A stretch of 42,376 bases of DNA from Daldinia sp. FL1419 (lineage: Eukaryota > Ascomycota > Sordariomycetes > Xylariales > Hypoxylaceae): contig MU623554.1 in NCBI GenBank assembly GCA_025201765.1, positions 1 to 42,376 of the forward strand, read 5' to 3'. Under the pieces are notes generated by a model. The model made no database searches and was not told the origin of the DNA. It saw only the letters and a program-made list of their open reading frames with translations. The position numbers were made by a program, and so were the translations under genes. Shown piece by piece: positions 11,690-22,834 of this stretch. The number at the start of each line of letters is the position of its first letter. Position 1 is the stretch's first letter.

Positions 11690-13692
11690 TTACCCATACA
11701 TTTTCGTTACAACAAAAAACCTTAAGAAAACTTAAGGCATAATTAAAACGCCAGAATCCTCGATCGAGATTAGTTGGCATTAGCAGCATACCCAATACCC
11801 ACGACCGGGGCTTGGGGAAGTTGGAACTGGGCATCACTACAGGCTACTCAATGTGTGAAGAACGGAGCAATGATTAGTGGTTTCAGAACGCTACGATGTT
11901 AAAAACAACGTTGATCTAAGGGCGATCGACATTCAATATTATCGATATCGGGTTAGGTGATATTATGTATTCGACCTAATTGCTGAGCATAGCCACCCGC
12001 ACCAACAGCTTATACTTTAAACCGATGCCTGAGTACGTAGTCAAGGATAGACAGAAAGCCGATCCCAGTTACGCCAGTTTTTGCTGCCGGAAGGACTAGG
12101 ACTAGAGCCTATACTATAGACACCGAACTAATTCCCGGTACGATGTTAAACTTGGGGAGTGTTGAATATATCAAGCATATCAGGTATCGGCAGAGACTGG
12201 CTAACTACGCGTCTATAATATATCCATATTAGGATACGGTCTACTGGACCTACATTATCGAAGAAGTGATTCATAGTGTGATCTTTGATCACTTCGTTCG
12301 AAGCTGATCGTCAATTTCTACTTCGAGCCCATCGTCAATCGCATAGGCCCCAGCTATAAGCACATAATCCCAAGGTGGACGTATTGACGGTAGAGAACGT
12401 AGTATGATAAGAAAGCTTCAGTTTCTTATCCGCCCAAAAGCATTTGCTCATACATTCAAGCAACCTCTTTAACTACCCTATAGCGTGGTCAAATGAAATA
12501 TTCAGGTATTTGATAATTAATAACAGTACAAGTTGCAAACGCCGCGTTCCATAGATACCTATACAAGTTGCCTTAGGTCATCATTATACTCGCCAAAGAC
12601 ATCGATAATAAATATCCAATAGCTATAATTCGCCAACGTCCCGTGTGGGTTTTATATTCACCACTTCTATATAACAAATCAGCCAGACTGTAGCTGGCAA
12701 AGTCCAACGATAAATGCCATATCCAGGCTACCTGTTTAAGAGAACTGGTTCACACCGACCCGGAATGGACAAATAAAGTAAATAATTGACCATAATTAAG
12801 GAATTATTGTTCCTATCCTTCTTAGTATCACCCACCCATCACGAAGGTTCGCCGTTAATTCTTATATTCCTTCCAAATCATCAACCTCTTAATTTATAAA
12901 GTATTGCAACTACTATATGTCACAAGTAATACAGATCTTAAATAAAATCGTTAATAGATAATAAATCAATGAAACATGACAGGAACCTATCAACTTCCTA
13001 TATCCCTATCAACAATCGCATCTGTAAAAGTTATTCTGGATTTTTGGAATTACTTCTAGACGCGTCTAGAATTGTTCAATTGATCATGTACGAATGTAGT
13101 ACGACGAGTTAACAAAGCGCCGCGCGTCACCCGAAGAAGCGTTGACAAAGCAGGAATGTGAATGATACTTGACTACGTACCATAGCTCTGTAATGGCTAC
13201 ACGCTGAATTTGTACTTATATAAAAGTCTTACACAAAGCATTGCCTGGTGATTCTGTAGAGATACACAAAAATTGCATCGCCATATTGCTCCGGATTATA
13301 TTAAATTTGCTCACCAATATACAGCAATAATCATACACGCAGCGCCAAGATTATGCTTGGTACAAAAGTAAACCTTGAGAGCGACGGCCTCCAATTCTCA
13401 AACACATCTACCACGATAGATATGCATGCAGGGACCAAGTCTATGGACGTTAAGCTTTTGCAGAAGCCGGATCTTAGGTTAAATCTTGATCGGCTTATCA
13501 GTGAAAACTCTCTCTCTTTTCCTTGACATCATCGCGCTCATGCCCCTTTTCTACTTCGCAAGGTAAAACAGCAGGAAGTTTCGGTCAAAACTATATTTGA
13601 AGAAAAGCGCTCCCAGAATAAGATCCCTGGGCCTCTTATTTTCAGCAGATCCTCTCTGTTAGTTAAGCTACGATACCTTTCGGTTCAGCAAA
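11690..13692. promoter_or_regulatory. Transition zone and upstream region of the Myb gene
   Basis: Composition rises to normal from about 11745. No intact ORF is present. Some minus-strand stretches in 11850-12110 look like eroded coding sequence, but no family could be supported. A TATA-like element, TTATATAAAAG, sits near 13216 on the plus strand, about 470 bp upstream of the Myb start; a long leader, possibly with an intron, would be needed if that is its promoter. The last 150 bp before the ATG show nothing distinctive. Confidence 0.35.
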
Positions 13693-14328
13693 ATGTCAGA
13701 CTCCCTGGAAATAGATGATGGTCCACGACAATCACCGTGTTGGTCCGAGATCGAGGACAAAATCCTGAAGCATGCGGTAGCACGATACGGAGTAAGCCGT
13801 TGGGATGATGTCGCAAAAACGATATGGACAAGAAAGAGCGCCGAGGAATGCCGGGCACGTTGGGCGGAACTTGTTCCGGTATTATACGAAGGCCTAGCAC
13901 GGCGCGAATCTATACAAGAGCAGGGCCGAGCGAGGAGCACAACGCTACCGACAGCGTCGACGAGCGTGTCGGCGTCAGAACAAGATGATCAAAGTTCCCG
14001 TCTACGGCTTCCTCCTACAGAAGGACAAGAAGGAGGCGATAGCGTTACAGTCAATACCGAACCCTCCTCACCCACCCCTTTAACTCCCACGACAGAATCT
14101 CCGCCATCTCTCACTTCAGCGTCAGCGAGAACCCGGCGAAATACGGAACCGGGGACACGACCCCTCCGAGCTAAGTCGATGCCTCGCGGGAGGGGAGAAG
14201 AACGCGAGTGGCTTGCACCACATCCGCTTATGCCGGGACGTCCCCGCAAAACATCGACACCATCGAGGGACACTTCGATGTATAGAAACCGAGACAACAT
14301 GGTTCCAAAAGATGTGAAAGGCGAATAG
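13693..14328 (+). CDS. Single-repeat Myb/SANT-domain protein
   Basis: A 211-residue, apparently intronless gene starting at an ATG with good context (CAAAATG). Residues 15-62 form one Myb/SANT repeat with tryptophans at 17, 37 and 57 (perfect 19-residue spacing) and the helix-3 pattern RKSAEECRARW. The repeat most resembles the first repeat of CDC5/Cef1-type splicing-associated Myb proteins (compare the KxxxQCKARW pattern), but the second repeat and the long Cef1 body are missing; the rest (about 75-211) is Ser/Thr/Pro/Arg-rich and probably disordered. It probably acts in the nucleus, binding DNA or chromatin/splicing proteins; this follows from the fold alone. It is convergent with SPA2, about 900 bp apart. 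A remote alternative is the surviving N-terminal part of a longer Myb gene. Confidence 0.8.
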   Translation: MSDSLEIDDGPRQSPCWSEIEDKILKHAVARYGVSRWDDVAKTIWTRKSAEECRARWAELVPVLYEGLARRESIQEQGRARSTTLPTASTSVSASEQDDQSSRLRLPPTEGQEGGDSVTVNTEPSSPTPLTPTTESPPSLTSASARTRRNTEPGTRPLRAKSMPRGRGEEREWLAPHPLMPGRPRKTSTPSRDTSMYRNRDNMVPKDVKGE

Positions 14329-15233
14329 CGGTAGTTGAATTATCTACGAATAGCTGCCTAGAAGAATAGCGATTAGCACGGGTTTAGAGAGTATGATAAT
14401 ATGATGTCGTTGAAGAGAACGACTCCCATGATGCTCATGTCAAATACTGAATTTTTAAACTGATTGCTTAAGACTAGATGTGCTCAAAGACTTACTCGTT
14501 AACCCGTTCTAGACTATTATTCGTTCCCGTCTTGTATGCACATGTAATCGTATAAAAGGTGAAATAAATTTCGAGGACATCAATTGACTCAAATATTCCA
14601 TCGAGTTCCTCTAATACTGCACAATATCTATGCTACAATATGCCAGCTTTATTCTCATCCGTAATCGTCATCTCTTCGCATGACACAACCGCCTATCACC
14701 CCATGATGGTCCAGCCCCGCGCGAGAAGCCCCTTCAGACTCGTAAATAAAAAGACTCATAAAGTCATCTTGTACGCGGGGATCGCCCACAATATCTTACC
14801 TCCCCACCAGTACAATGCGACTCGTCAGTTTGTCGCGTAGACGAAAATGACGGCATGATTAAGAAAAATAAAAAGAGATACAATTTCCGTCCGAATCTAG
14901 CTTACTTGCCCCTATTTGACAGACTCGCGTACTCATATTGCGGGTGATAAGCAAGGCGTAGATGGGAAACGATTAAAGTTACGTGTATTCTAACCTAGGG
15001 GGTTACGCCACCATATCGACTCAAACCGCCCGTTTTAAAGGTTTCATAAGTATAAAAAATCGAGCCGGACAGGTAGTCATATACGATCCGTCGAAGCAAA
15101 AAAGAAATAAGCTTATGGGGTATCTCATCGAGGCCTGGTGAGAACAAAAATAATAATAAAGCTCGAATAACCAATTCCAAGGTCAAGGAAATATACGTAT
15201 CGATGGCGCTAATCTCGTTCGTTTTGGATGCTT
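14329..15233. terminator. Convergent intergenic region, Myb / SPA2 3' ends
   Basis: Shared 3' region of two convergent genes. AATAAA-like polyadenylation words occur on the plus strand near 14565 (GAAATAAATTTCG) and 14743. Short ORFs at 14640-14840 (+) and 14995-15186 (-) show no domain or coding-like composition and are not called as genes. Confidence 0.4.
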
Positions 15234-18019
15234 CTATGAGAAATCGTCTCCCGTCGGGGACATGACTAGATGGTCAATCTGTTGGACCAGCTCCTTCGTT
15301 TCGCGTACAATCTCGAACGCAATAGGTGGCAACGTTTGAGTCCACATGCGCCAATCCCGGTCGTTCTCCCCAAGACCTTGAGCTGCGAGATCTTTACCTC
15401 GATCACCAGCTTCGAGCAGGCGCTGGCGACAGGCGGCCAAGCGGTCGGTCATCTCACCACCGTTACCACTTGCCTCAGTCTCAGCGACTACTTTGCCGAC
15501 AACATCGGTAATCGACGTGATTTCGTCGGATATCTGCTGTATAGATGCATCGCCACGAATGGAACTAACTAAACCCTGAATAGTCTGGACCATAATATCC
15601 CTCTGATCTTCCAAGTACGCCTTCAATTCCTCATTCTTGTTATCCCGTTGGCCGTTAGAAGGCGAGGGGACCTTATTCAACCCCATGTAGGTCATGCCAT
15701 TGGCACCTCCGCTTCTGGAGCCGTATTGGTCACCGGATCCCCGCGGCGAACTGACAGGGCTATAAGCCGAAGAGTTGGCGCTGTCACGCATTCCAGTACG
15801 GAGACCTTGGAACGGAGGAGGTGGTACAAGAGGTGATTCTTGCGATTTTAAGAACGCATCTTGTTGTGTTGTGGTGGTGCGATTCGAGAAAAATCCAGTC
15901 GACTCTACCGGTGTAATTGTGCCTTCTTCATCCTCTAATTCATCGGCAGGAGTAGCACGTATCTTGGTTGTTCGCAACAGCTCGACAAGAGCGGCAACAA
16001 GATGGGAGGCCGCCGCATCCAGCAGAGAAACAGGTGAAATGCCGGCACCGGAGGCGAAATTCTTGGACGCGGTAATCAAGTTGTTAGCGGTAGCAGATAC
16101 ACGACTCTTGAGCTTCTGCTGCTGCTGGGCGATTCCACCATCGCTCGGCTGCGATTCGTCGATATCCTTCGTAATACGTCGGACGCCGACGATGACCGCC
16201 TTCATAGATTCGATTACCTTGTCCGGGGTGTCGGTCCTTGCCCTTTGCAACAACTCGTCAATAGCGATTTGGAATTTAGTGACATGTACATCCTTGACGA
16301 GACCGTTCTCTTCCACGAAGCCCCTTTCTCGCACGTACTTAGCAACGTCCTGTTCGATTGTCAGCCCCATCGACGAGGCACGCATGCTCCTGAGCTGCGT
16401 CTTGACACGCGCGTAGCGGTTTCGCCACTCTCTGACTTCCTGTTCTAGCTGCTCAACAGTCTTCTCCAGTTCGGCCTGCCTCTCCCAGGAGGGGCCGTGT
16501 TGCTGCGAAAGGACCTTCATCTCCTCGAGGAACTGTCGGGCCTCGCGCCGGACGCTTTCCGTAACTTGTTGCTGCTGTTCGAGAGCCACGCGTAACTCAT
16601 CGTTTTCTCTCATGACATCGGAGTCTGCTTCGATATTTCCGCTGCGCTTCTGGGCATCTTCGACTTCCTCCCTCAGCTTCCGCGTTTCCATAACGTGATC
16701 ATCCCGCATCCTATCTATTTCGTCCCGTAATGAGTCGTTGAGATTTTGTGCTTCGGCGAGCTTGTTCTCGAGGTCTGTTCGCATGTCCTCCCATTCTTTC
16801 TTTTCCACGTTTGAAGCTGACGCGCGAGATCGTTCTCCATCCATAGCTTGGGCTAGCTCATCATCCTTCTTCTTAAGCTGGTCCTCCATGTTATCTATTT
16901 TGTCCCTAAGTTCCCGAACTTGGATTTGATAATCGTCTATCAGCTTTTTATCAACCTGCGAAGTGACAGTTAGCAATTGCATTGTTTCAAGCTAGAAGTT
17001 TTGACACTTACCTCGGATGTGCCGCCGTTAGTACCGATACTCCTTTTACTATCTCGATTTTGCGACCTGAAAGCGTCAACCTCCTCGTCGTTCGATCCGA
17101 CCATATCGTCATCTTCTTCGACCATCGTACTCTTATTTGGCACAATCGTATTGCTTTGAAACTGCTTCGGGAGAGGTCGATCAAAGCTTCCGTTCGACAT
17201 GCCAGGGGATGGAGGTACAGGATAATCACCATTAATCCTGGGGGCGGCGGAGCGGATTGAACTTGCGTCTGACGGTCTCCGCAGGCCGTTCGCCCCCCTA
17301 GGGCCCATGCTGTTTATGGGAGTGCCAGCTCTGCTCGAAGGTATACCGGGATTGCTCATCCGGGGGACCTCGCCTGCGATAAACCGGGGTATTCGCCTTT
17401 CCAACTCGCAGAAGACATCTGTCGCCAAATCTCTGAATCTCGGGGGCCCTAAAGTCGATAACTTCTGGCGTGCTTGATTGCGTTTGGGATGAAACGTATC
17501 TTCGGGTAATAAGTAGGACGGTGGTCCGACATTAGGAGGAGCGCCGGGGGGTCTACGGCTGTAAGCTTGTCGTCGCATCAGCTCGTCGAAGACGTCGGTG
17601 GATAGTTCGAGAAACTGGACGGACGATAGGCGTAATAACTTGTCGCGCGCCTTGTTAGGAGGCGGACCTGCTCTACCATCTTTAGATGTTGAGGACAGAT
17701 ACCTCTGAAGGGCGATGTAGTGCTCTCCTAAGACTTGCTCGGTATTTTCCTCGCCGCGGATACTCCTTCCACTCTCGCTCCTGGCGTAGGTGCTAGAGCG
17801 TCCGACCGAAGGCGGTGGCGAGGGACCACCGACGCTTCTAGGGCCGGGAGGGAAGCCATTCATGTTCCCGTTAGAGCTATTAGAATCCGGTGGGGAAACA
17901 GGACCTCGATTATTGGGATAAGGACCGTCGTTATCGAGAGCCGGGTATTTGGAAATGCCGGACCATTCGCTTCCAGCACCTACAGAGACAGGCGAAAGCG
18001 GCGCATTTCGGGTATTCAT
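15234..18019 (-). CDS. spa2: SPA2-like polarisome scaffold protein
   Basis: Two exons, 18019-17012 and 16955-15234, joined across a 56-bp intron (16956-17011; donor GTAAGT, branch TGCTAAC, acceptor CAG; phase 0), give a 909-residue protein. An upstream in-frame ATG at 18100 exists, but the start at 18019 (MNTRNAPLSPVSVG...) is preferred because it opens the family-typical N terminus. Residues 122-150 and 181-209 are the paired Spa2 homology (GIT/SHD) repeats: NKARDKLLRLSSVQFLELSTD and NQARQKLSTLGPPRFRDLATD, each followed by VF-x-EL-x-RR. From the intron (337) to about 535 is a long coiled coil, followed by a conserved segment (GLTIEQDVAKYVRERGFVEE) and a C-terminal conserved helical region after a Ser/Pro-rich linker. 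Spa2 proteins scaffold formin, Bud6 and MAPK-pathway kinases at the hyphal tip. Length fits filamentous-fungal orthologues. Confidence 0.95.
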
Positions 18020-20573
18020 GGTGGACGTGATTGGTATGCAGAATTGGCGGCCGTCGTTACAACAATGAAGGGCGGAGGGAAGGGAATGCGCGCGCCACAC
18101 GAAAAAGGAGGAATTGAGGCGGCGGTAGATGTCTCAAGTCCAGCCCGATCTAGTCGGATCCGATCCAATCTAGCTAGCTTCCCCCTTGATTCTCAGCTCT
18201 CAGCTTTCTTTGGCCCAATCGAACACCAGGTCTCGATATTGGGGATTCTGCTTGTAACCACGACAAATCCAGCGATTCGCCAACTCTCTCGATCTTCTTT
18301 CAGAGAGCAAGGATGAAGCTCTTAGAAAGGTAGGGCGAGAGTCGAAGGGGAAAATAAAAGAGGGACGGCGTTATAACGAACGTAACAAAGACCGACACCC
18401 CGATAATTTCCTGTCTCACAGTGGAGATGAGACGTGAACCGGGGCTTAGTTGAACTGAGGAATTGATCTAAAGCGGAAGGCAATCTTAAGTGCGACAACG
18501 AGGCGCAATTAGACCTTGAGTCTTTCAGTCGGTATTTTCGGCAAAACACTTGGTTGGCTATAGCTTCATTCCAAGCACTAATAGGGTCCTATGAGAATAG
18601 AAAAAGAAATTGACTGAAGTAAGGGAGAAGAACCTGTTGGTACAAACAGGATTACAGGGGAAAAAAAGTAATAAGAACCCCCCCGTCTATCAACCAGGAC
18701 AAGAAAACCGTACGTTTAATGGTGGCTCAAGGCGTATCAAAATTCTCGAAACGGAAAAACAGATAGTGTTCCAGGGAGAGAAAACTCCTGCAGGTACAGC
18801 AAATACGACTCATGCACAAAGAGTTGCAGTCGTGCTGTACAGTATATCATTCGCGTAAAGGAGGGAAGATGGAGGATTTCTGGGTGAATGGCAATTGGAA
18901 ACTTTCCAAAAATTTGGTGGCAGCATTGAGTAAGAGTGAAACCTCGAAAAATGCCCAGGTGCTTGAAGCAGACGGGGAAAAGACAAGGGGTAACAGGGGG
19001 GATACTGGCTGGACTGGCCAATGGAGAAAGGGGGTGGGGACGTACTTAGGACGTTTAAAGTATTCGACCAGGGTTGTGCCTGACTAGATGGTGATTAGAT
19101 GGTGGCTAGACAGTGACTTAGTTCATGGCTAGGCCATCTGCAACACACGTAGAATGGGTCTAGCAGTTGTTGTGCAACCCACTATCTTTTATCTCCGCTC
19201 ATATTAATGTGCATAGTAACGTGGAAGACTTTATAAAGTACAAAAAGTACATTCTTAGATCCAAAGGCAAAATTACAAATGGTACCTACAGTAGGTATCG
19301 GATCTCCGCGAGGTACTCTATTCAATGTTTAATGCTGTACATTAGTATGAAGTATGATAAAATAAGCTTTCCTGGATCTTAAGCTCATAGTGCATGCGCA
19401 ACTCGTACATAAAAGTGTAGAAAATCCCTATTGGAAAATTTCAGGGGCCATGTACTTAATAACTCAAGTATATCTACACGCGAATGAACCCCAAATATGT
19501 GTTGTATAGATGGACCGTAATCGTATACTATGTACTAGTACAGTTTTAAGATGAAAAAATATGCTGCGCCATCCACTTTAAATTCTTTGCTCCAGCCTCC
19601 TTCAACCCTGTTTCTGCCCTATATTTGTATTGCTAGTACGGAATCATCCGTAAGGATGCTTCCTGAGGATCATTATTCACGTTCTAGAAATTCGACCGCT
19701 TTTACTTTTCATCTTGTGAAAAACGAAAAGATCGTCGGGCACGGCCTCGCAAGCCTCGACCGCCGCCAGCAAGATGGGAAGATCGAGACCAGGAAGATCC
19801 ACGGTTCGCCTACTCCAATCATGATATCTCCCTTCGTGGGGTTCTGAACGATTTTAGATTTCCCCATCGACCGGGAAGAAAAAGACGACATTCACAAAAT
19901 TTGTGGGTTTCTTGCCGCCCGGTTAGTATAACTTGATCGAATACATTTATTCTATGGCATCTTTATACCGAGCTAGACGGAGTATATATAGCTAAGTGTA
20001 ATGTCTTTGACTTGATCTTTAACCTGACTTCATTGGTTCTTCATCGTTGGTAGTTGACTATCCTAGGCTCTAGTCATATCGAAATAAAGCGCGCGCTTCC
20101 GCGGCGGTCGTATTCAAATTTCTTTATAGCGAGTAAAAGTACCCGTTGGAAGATTTCATTGGTTTAAATTACCGAAACTAGGCGCACGACTCCATGGGTC
20201 AGAATATATCTGTTTGTTGCATTTAATTTGACTACTTCATACCTTAAACCCGATTTCTCTCGGCCTTCAACGAGGTGAAGTTATTTAAACTACGGGTCAA
20301 CTTTAGCACCGACACGTGTTTATCGTAGTGTACATAGAGTACCCAATTATGAGCTGTACATGTATGCATGGATTTGATGTGGAGAGGTGCCTGTTAGGCT
20401 AGCCACCTGGGTATGTAGGTAGCTATTGGCCGTATCGGCAAGTTCATCAGAAAAAAAAAAAGTAGCAACGTAGCGGTCTATATCCTGATCTTGACTAACA
20501 CGAATGAAAAGAATAAAATTATCTATACTTCCTCCCTTCGACGTTAGATACAATTTCTGCGACGAACCTCGCG
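18020..20573. promoter_or_regulatory. Divergent intergenic region, SPA2 / orphan gene
   Basis: About 2.5 kb separating the SPA2 start (minus) from the next plus-strand gene. It must hold the SPA2 promoter and leader (the first few hundred bases above 18019) and the upstream region of the orphan gene. Several ORFs of 60-98 codons exist on both strands (for example 18610-18858, 18812-19087, 19551-19847) but none has a recognisable domain or coding-like residue pattern. A short reiteration of TAGATGGTG/TAGTGACT words occurs at 19084-19130. No RNA gene was found. Confidence 0.4.
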
Positions 20574-20741
20574 ATGTCGCTCCTCAACGTCTTAATCCCG
20601 GTGGGGACTTTGACAAGTCTTGTAGAAGATATTTGCAAACAAATCGACGCCGGTCGTCTGGAAGTCACCGACTCCCCGTCTAAAAAGAAGCCGACCTCTG
20701 AGCTAAACCAACTGGTCGCTCTCCTGGAGCAGAAATTGAAT
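20574..20741 (+). CDS. Candidate first exon of the orphan gene (56 codons)
   Basis: Opens with the first ATG after an in-frame stop (20514) and encodes MSLLNVLIPVGTLTSLVEDI... to ...LVALLEQKLN, a helical, protein-like sequence. It ends at GTATGA (20742), a plausible fungal donor. Joining to an acceptor AAG at 20816 (75-bp intron with CTGAT branch-like word near 20798) puts it in frame with the ORF that starts at 20847, giving a protein of about 301 residues. Joining instead to CAG at 20779 (38-bp intron, unusually short) gives a separate 71-residue protein ending at a stop at 20825-20827. The sequence alone does not decide between the two. Confidence 0.4.
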
Positions 20742-20846
20742 GTATGAGCATGACCCCCCTCCCCCTCCCCAATATACAGCTAGTACCTATTTGGAAACTG
20801 ATGAGATTGTACCAAGAGGAGCTTTAAATCTCATACTTTAATCGAG

Positions 20847-21554
20847 ATGAACTCCCTTGAAGACTTCTATCTAGACGAAGTAGAGGGTGAGAAATGTATC
20901 TTCTGCATAAGAAGAAATGAATCTGGGCCGGCGATCTGGACAGATATGGTTAGAGAGTGTAGAATCGAGGATAACAACGTCTCTCTTATCGAAGAGGGCT
21001 ATCTCCATGCCGAAGGTGACGACGGTGGGATTTATCTCATATTATGGCCTCTAGAAGAGCCAGAAGAAACCCCCGGAACTCAAGAACCCCCAGAGCGACG
21101 GGATAACAGACAGTTGATAGCCTCGCAAGCACAACGTAGTCCCGGGGATAAAGTTGTAGAGGCCGACAAGGCACGAGAAGTAGTTACATTGGAAGACTGC
21201 AGAAGACAATTGGCTTTATGGGAAAAGCTTGACAAGGAGATCAGGGTAGGACGCAAAAGGGGGAGAGACTCGATGGCAGATTCGACACGAGATGATGTCA
21301 TGGGGGGTTACGGTGATACCGAGGAGATACAGGAAGATATTTCACGAGAGAGAATAGCGGAACTTGAGAAGCAAGTGGGGTTCCTAGTTCAAGGACCCGT
21401 GAAGAAAACTGGAGTATCGGTACGAAATTCTATCAGCGGACCTGCTGGTGTCTATGGGAATCAGGCAAAGGGTTTACGATTGTATAGCAATGTTGAGACG
21501 ACACCTGTAGAGCAGCAGAGATACAAGAGACGGAAAATAAGAACGAGTATGTGA
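20847..21554 (+). CDS. Unrecognised protein with C-terminal coiled coil
   Basis: An uninterrupted 235-codon frame with coding-like composition. It may begin at the ATG at 20847 or be the second exon of a gene beginning at 20574; the frame is open upstream to 20805. Residues 1-75 are acidic and beta-rich (ending in GGIYLILWPLEEPEE) and may form a small globular domain; 75-110 are Pro/Glu/Arg-rich; 110-135 (LEDCRRQLALWEKLDKEI) and 165-180 (RERIAELEKQVGFL) are amphipathic helices likely to form short coiled coils. The C terminus has a basic cluster, RYKRRKIR, that could be a nuclear localisation signal. No known family was recognised and no function is proposed. Convergent with SSU72, 442 bp away. 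Confidence 0.6.
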   Translation: MNSLEDFYLDEVEGEKCIFCIRRNESGPAIWTDMVRECRIEDNNVSLIEEGYLHAEGDDGGIYLILWPLEEPEETPGTQEPPERRDNRQLIASQAQRSPGDKVVEADKAREVVTLEDCRRQLALWEKLDKEIRVGRKRGRDSMADSTRDDVMGGYGDTEEIQEDISRERIAELEKQVGFLVQGPVKKTGVSVRNSISGPAGVYGNQAKGLRLYSNVETTPVEQQRYKRRKIRTSM

Positions 21555-21996
21555 AAAGCAGACTAGTTATATTACCAATTATTTGTTTATTATGACGACA
21601 CAGATTGGTGGATGAATATACAGCCCTCACTATTGAGAGCTGCTAGAACGTCGGTACGAACATGTCGTCACCCGATATTGTTTACGATACTTGTACGTTG
21701 ACAGCTTGATTTTAGGTAGGTAGATAGGGATAAAGTGCATCGATGGGAAATCTAACGTTCTTAAAGATTCGTTGGATCGATACTAGTAAAATGATACGAA
21801 AACCAAAGTAATACGATGTTGTAGAATTCATGAAAAAAAAGCAAATTTACCATTCCTAGACCCTCCTTTGATGGATGCTTCAATGCAACCGACTATTTGT
21901 CTGGGCCTAATGGTTACGACCGTCCATATAAAAATAACAGCTTCATCCAGTTCCGGGGTATCACGACAAAAAGAAAAAAAAATCTAGCTTCACGCT
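21555..21996. terminator. Convergent intergenic region, orphan gene / SSU72
   Basis: A 442-bp region shared by two 3' ends, AT-richer than the flanking genes, with A-runs at 21833-21841 and 21966-21982. No ORF of note; no clear canonical AATAAA on either strand was identified. Confidence 0.4.
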
Positions 21997-22834
21997 TTAA
22001 AACCATGCTAGGGTCCACGTCGCTGGTAGATTTGGCCACCTCTCCTGCCACTCCCCGATGATCTCCGGGACACGTTCATCAAAAGAGACTCTACTAGCTG
22101 CACTTCCCATATCAAATGCAGCAGGACCTATGGCCTCACGTTCCTCTTTGGCAGCGTTATTCAACGAGTCGGCGAGGTCGAGAATACCCTGCCCGCCGAT
22201 AGAAGCCTCCTCGTGATTATCCTTGATGTCGACGTTGATAACATGGACGGGCTTATTTAGAGGGGACCCTCTATTCAAAAGGTCATCGATGACAGCATCC
22301 CAGCATCTCTCTTCGCAGGTGATTACTACATCCACCACACCGCCTTCCGTCCCTTCGCTTCCTCGGTCCGATGAGTGGTCGGTTCTAGGAATGCCTACTT
22401 GCCAATCCTGCCAACGTTCGGGACCCCACTTCACCTGTCTATTTCTGCCTAGCATGTTAAGTAGACCATTGGCGGTATATAATCGGGGGTCCTTCTCGTG
22501 CAGTTCCTTGTACATGGCATCATATGATACCTTGTTGAACTGATAGACGTTGGGCTGAGATATAGTAGGTCCCGGCAATCGGACTAAGGATCCCGTGCCG
22601 AAGGATATGACAGGGTAGTGAGCTTGGGACAACCGGAGGTGCGCTTCCATTGATCTTTGTCGTGTTAGCACTTTTCATGCGAATACCTAGGTACGTAATG
22701 AGACCGAGAGGAATATTATACCTATTCTGATTGCTGGCGCAAACGGTGCAGAATTTTAATTTGAATCCACCTGGATCCTCCCGTTCGCCCTTCGCCGGGG
22801 CGGTGGCTGCGGATGTTCCGTTTGTTGCCTCCAT
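21997..22834 (-). CDS. ssu72: SSU72-type RNA polymerase II CTD phosphatase
   Basis: Exons 22834-22722 and 22654-21997 with a 67-bp intron (22655-22721; donor GTATAA, branch GTGCTAACAC, acceptor AAAG) encode 256 residues. Ssu72 removes phosphate from Ser5 of the RNA polymerase II C-terminal repeat and works with the mRNA 3'-end processing complex in the nucleus. The active-site loop CASNQNR (C32 nucleophile, R38) is the C-x5-R signature of the family. Other hallmarks are FGTGSLVRLPGP (56-67), YxxMYxELxxKD (82-93), ITCEERCWDAVIDDL (149-163), VDIKDNHEEA (179-188, expected to carry the catalytic aspartate) and the C-terminal WQERWPNLPATWTLAWF. The intron falls inside the codon for R38. The N-terminal 24 residues form a low-complexity Ala/Gly extension. 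An insertion around 125-145 (Ser/Gly-rich) lengthens it relative to the roughly 200-residue yeast protein. Confidence 0.97.

Noticed and set aside
1..11700. CRISPR, operon or bacterial-type gene clusters
   Set aside because: Repeats are irregular, RIP-type and lack spacers; genes have spliceosomal introns, so the context is a fungal nuclear chromosome.
11850..12110. Minus-strand reading resembling a Rossmann-fold N terminus (TGVTGIGFLSILDYVLRH)
   Set aside because: The glycine pattern is suggestive of an NAD(P)-dependent epimerase, but no other motif of the family could be followed in any frame downstream, and the flanks contain stops and no start. Not enough to call even a pseudogene.
14640..14840. 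66-codon ATG frame downstream of a TATAAAAG word
   Set aside because: No domain, not protein-like, and within the 3' convergent region of Myb and SPA2.
18610..19087. Two overlapping plus-strand ORFs (82 and 91 codons) upstream of SPA2
   Set aside because: Low-complexity Lys/Gly/Arg composition without a domain; a minus ORF of similar length covers the same DNA.
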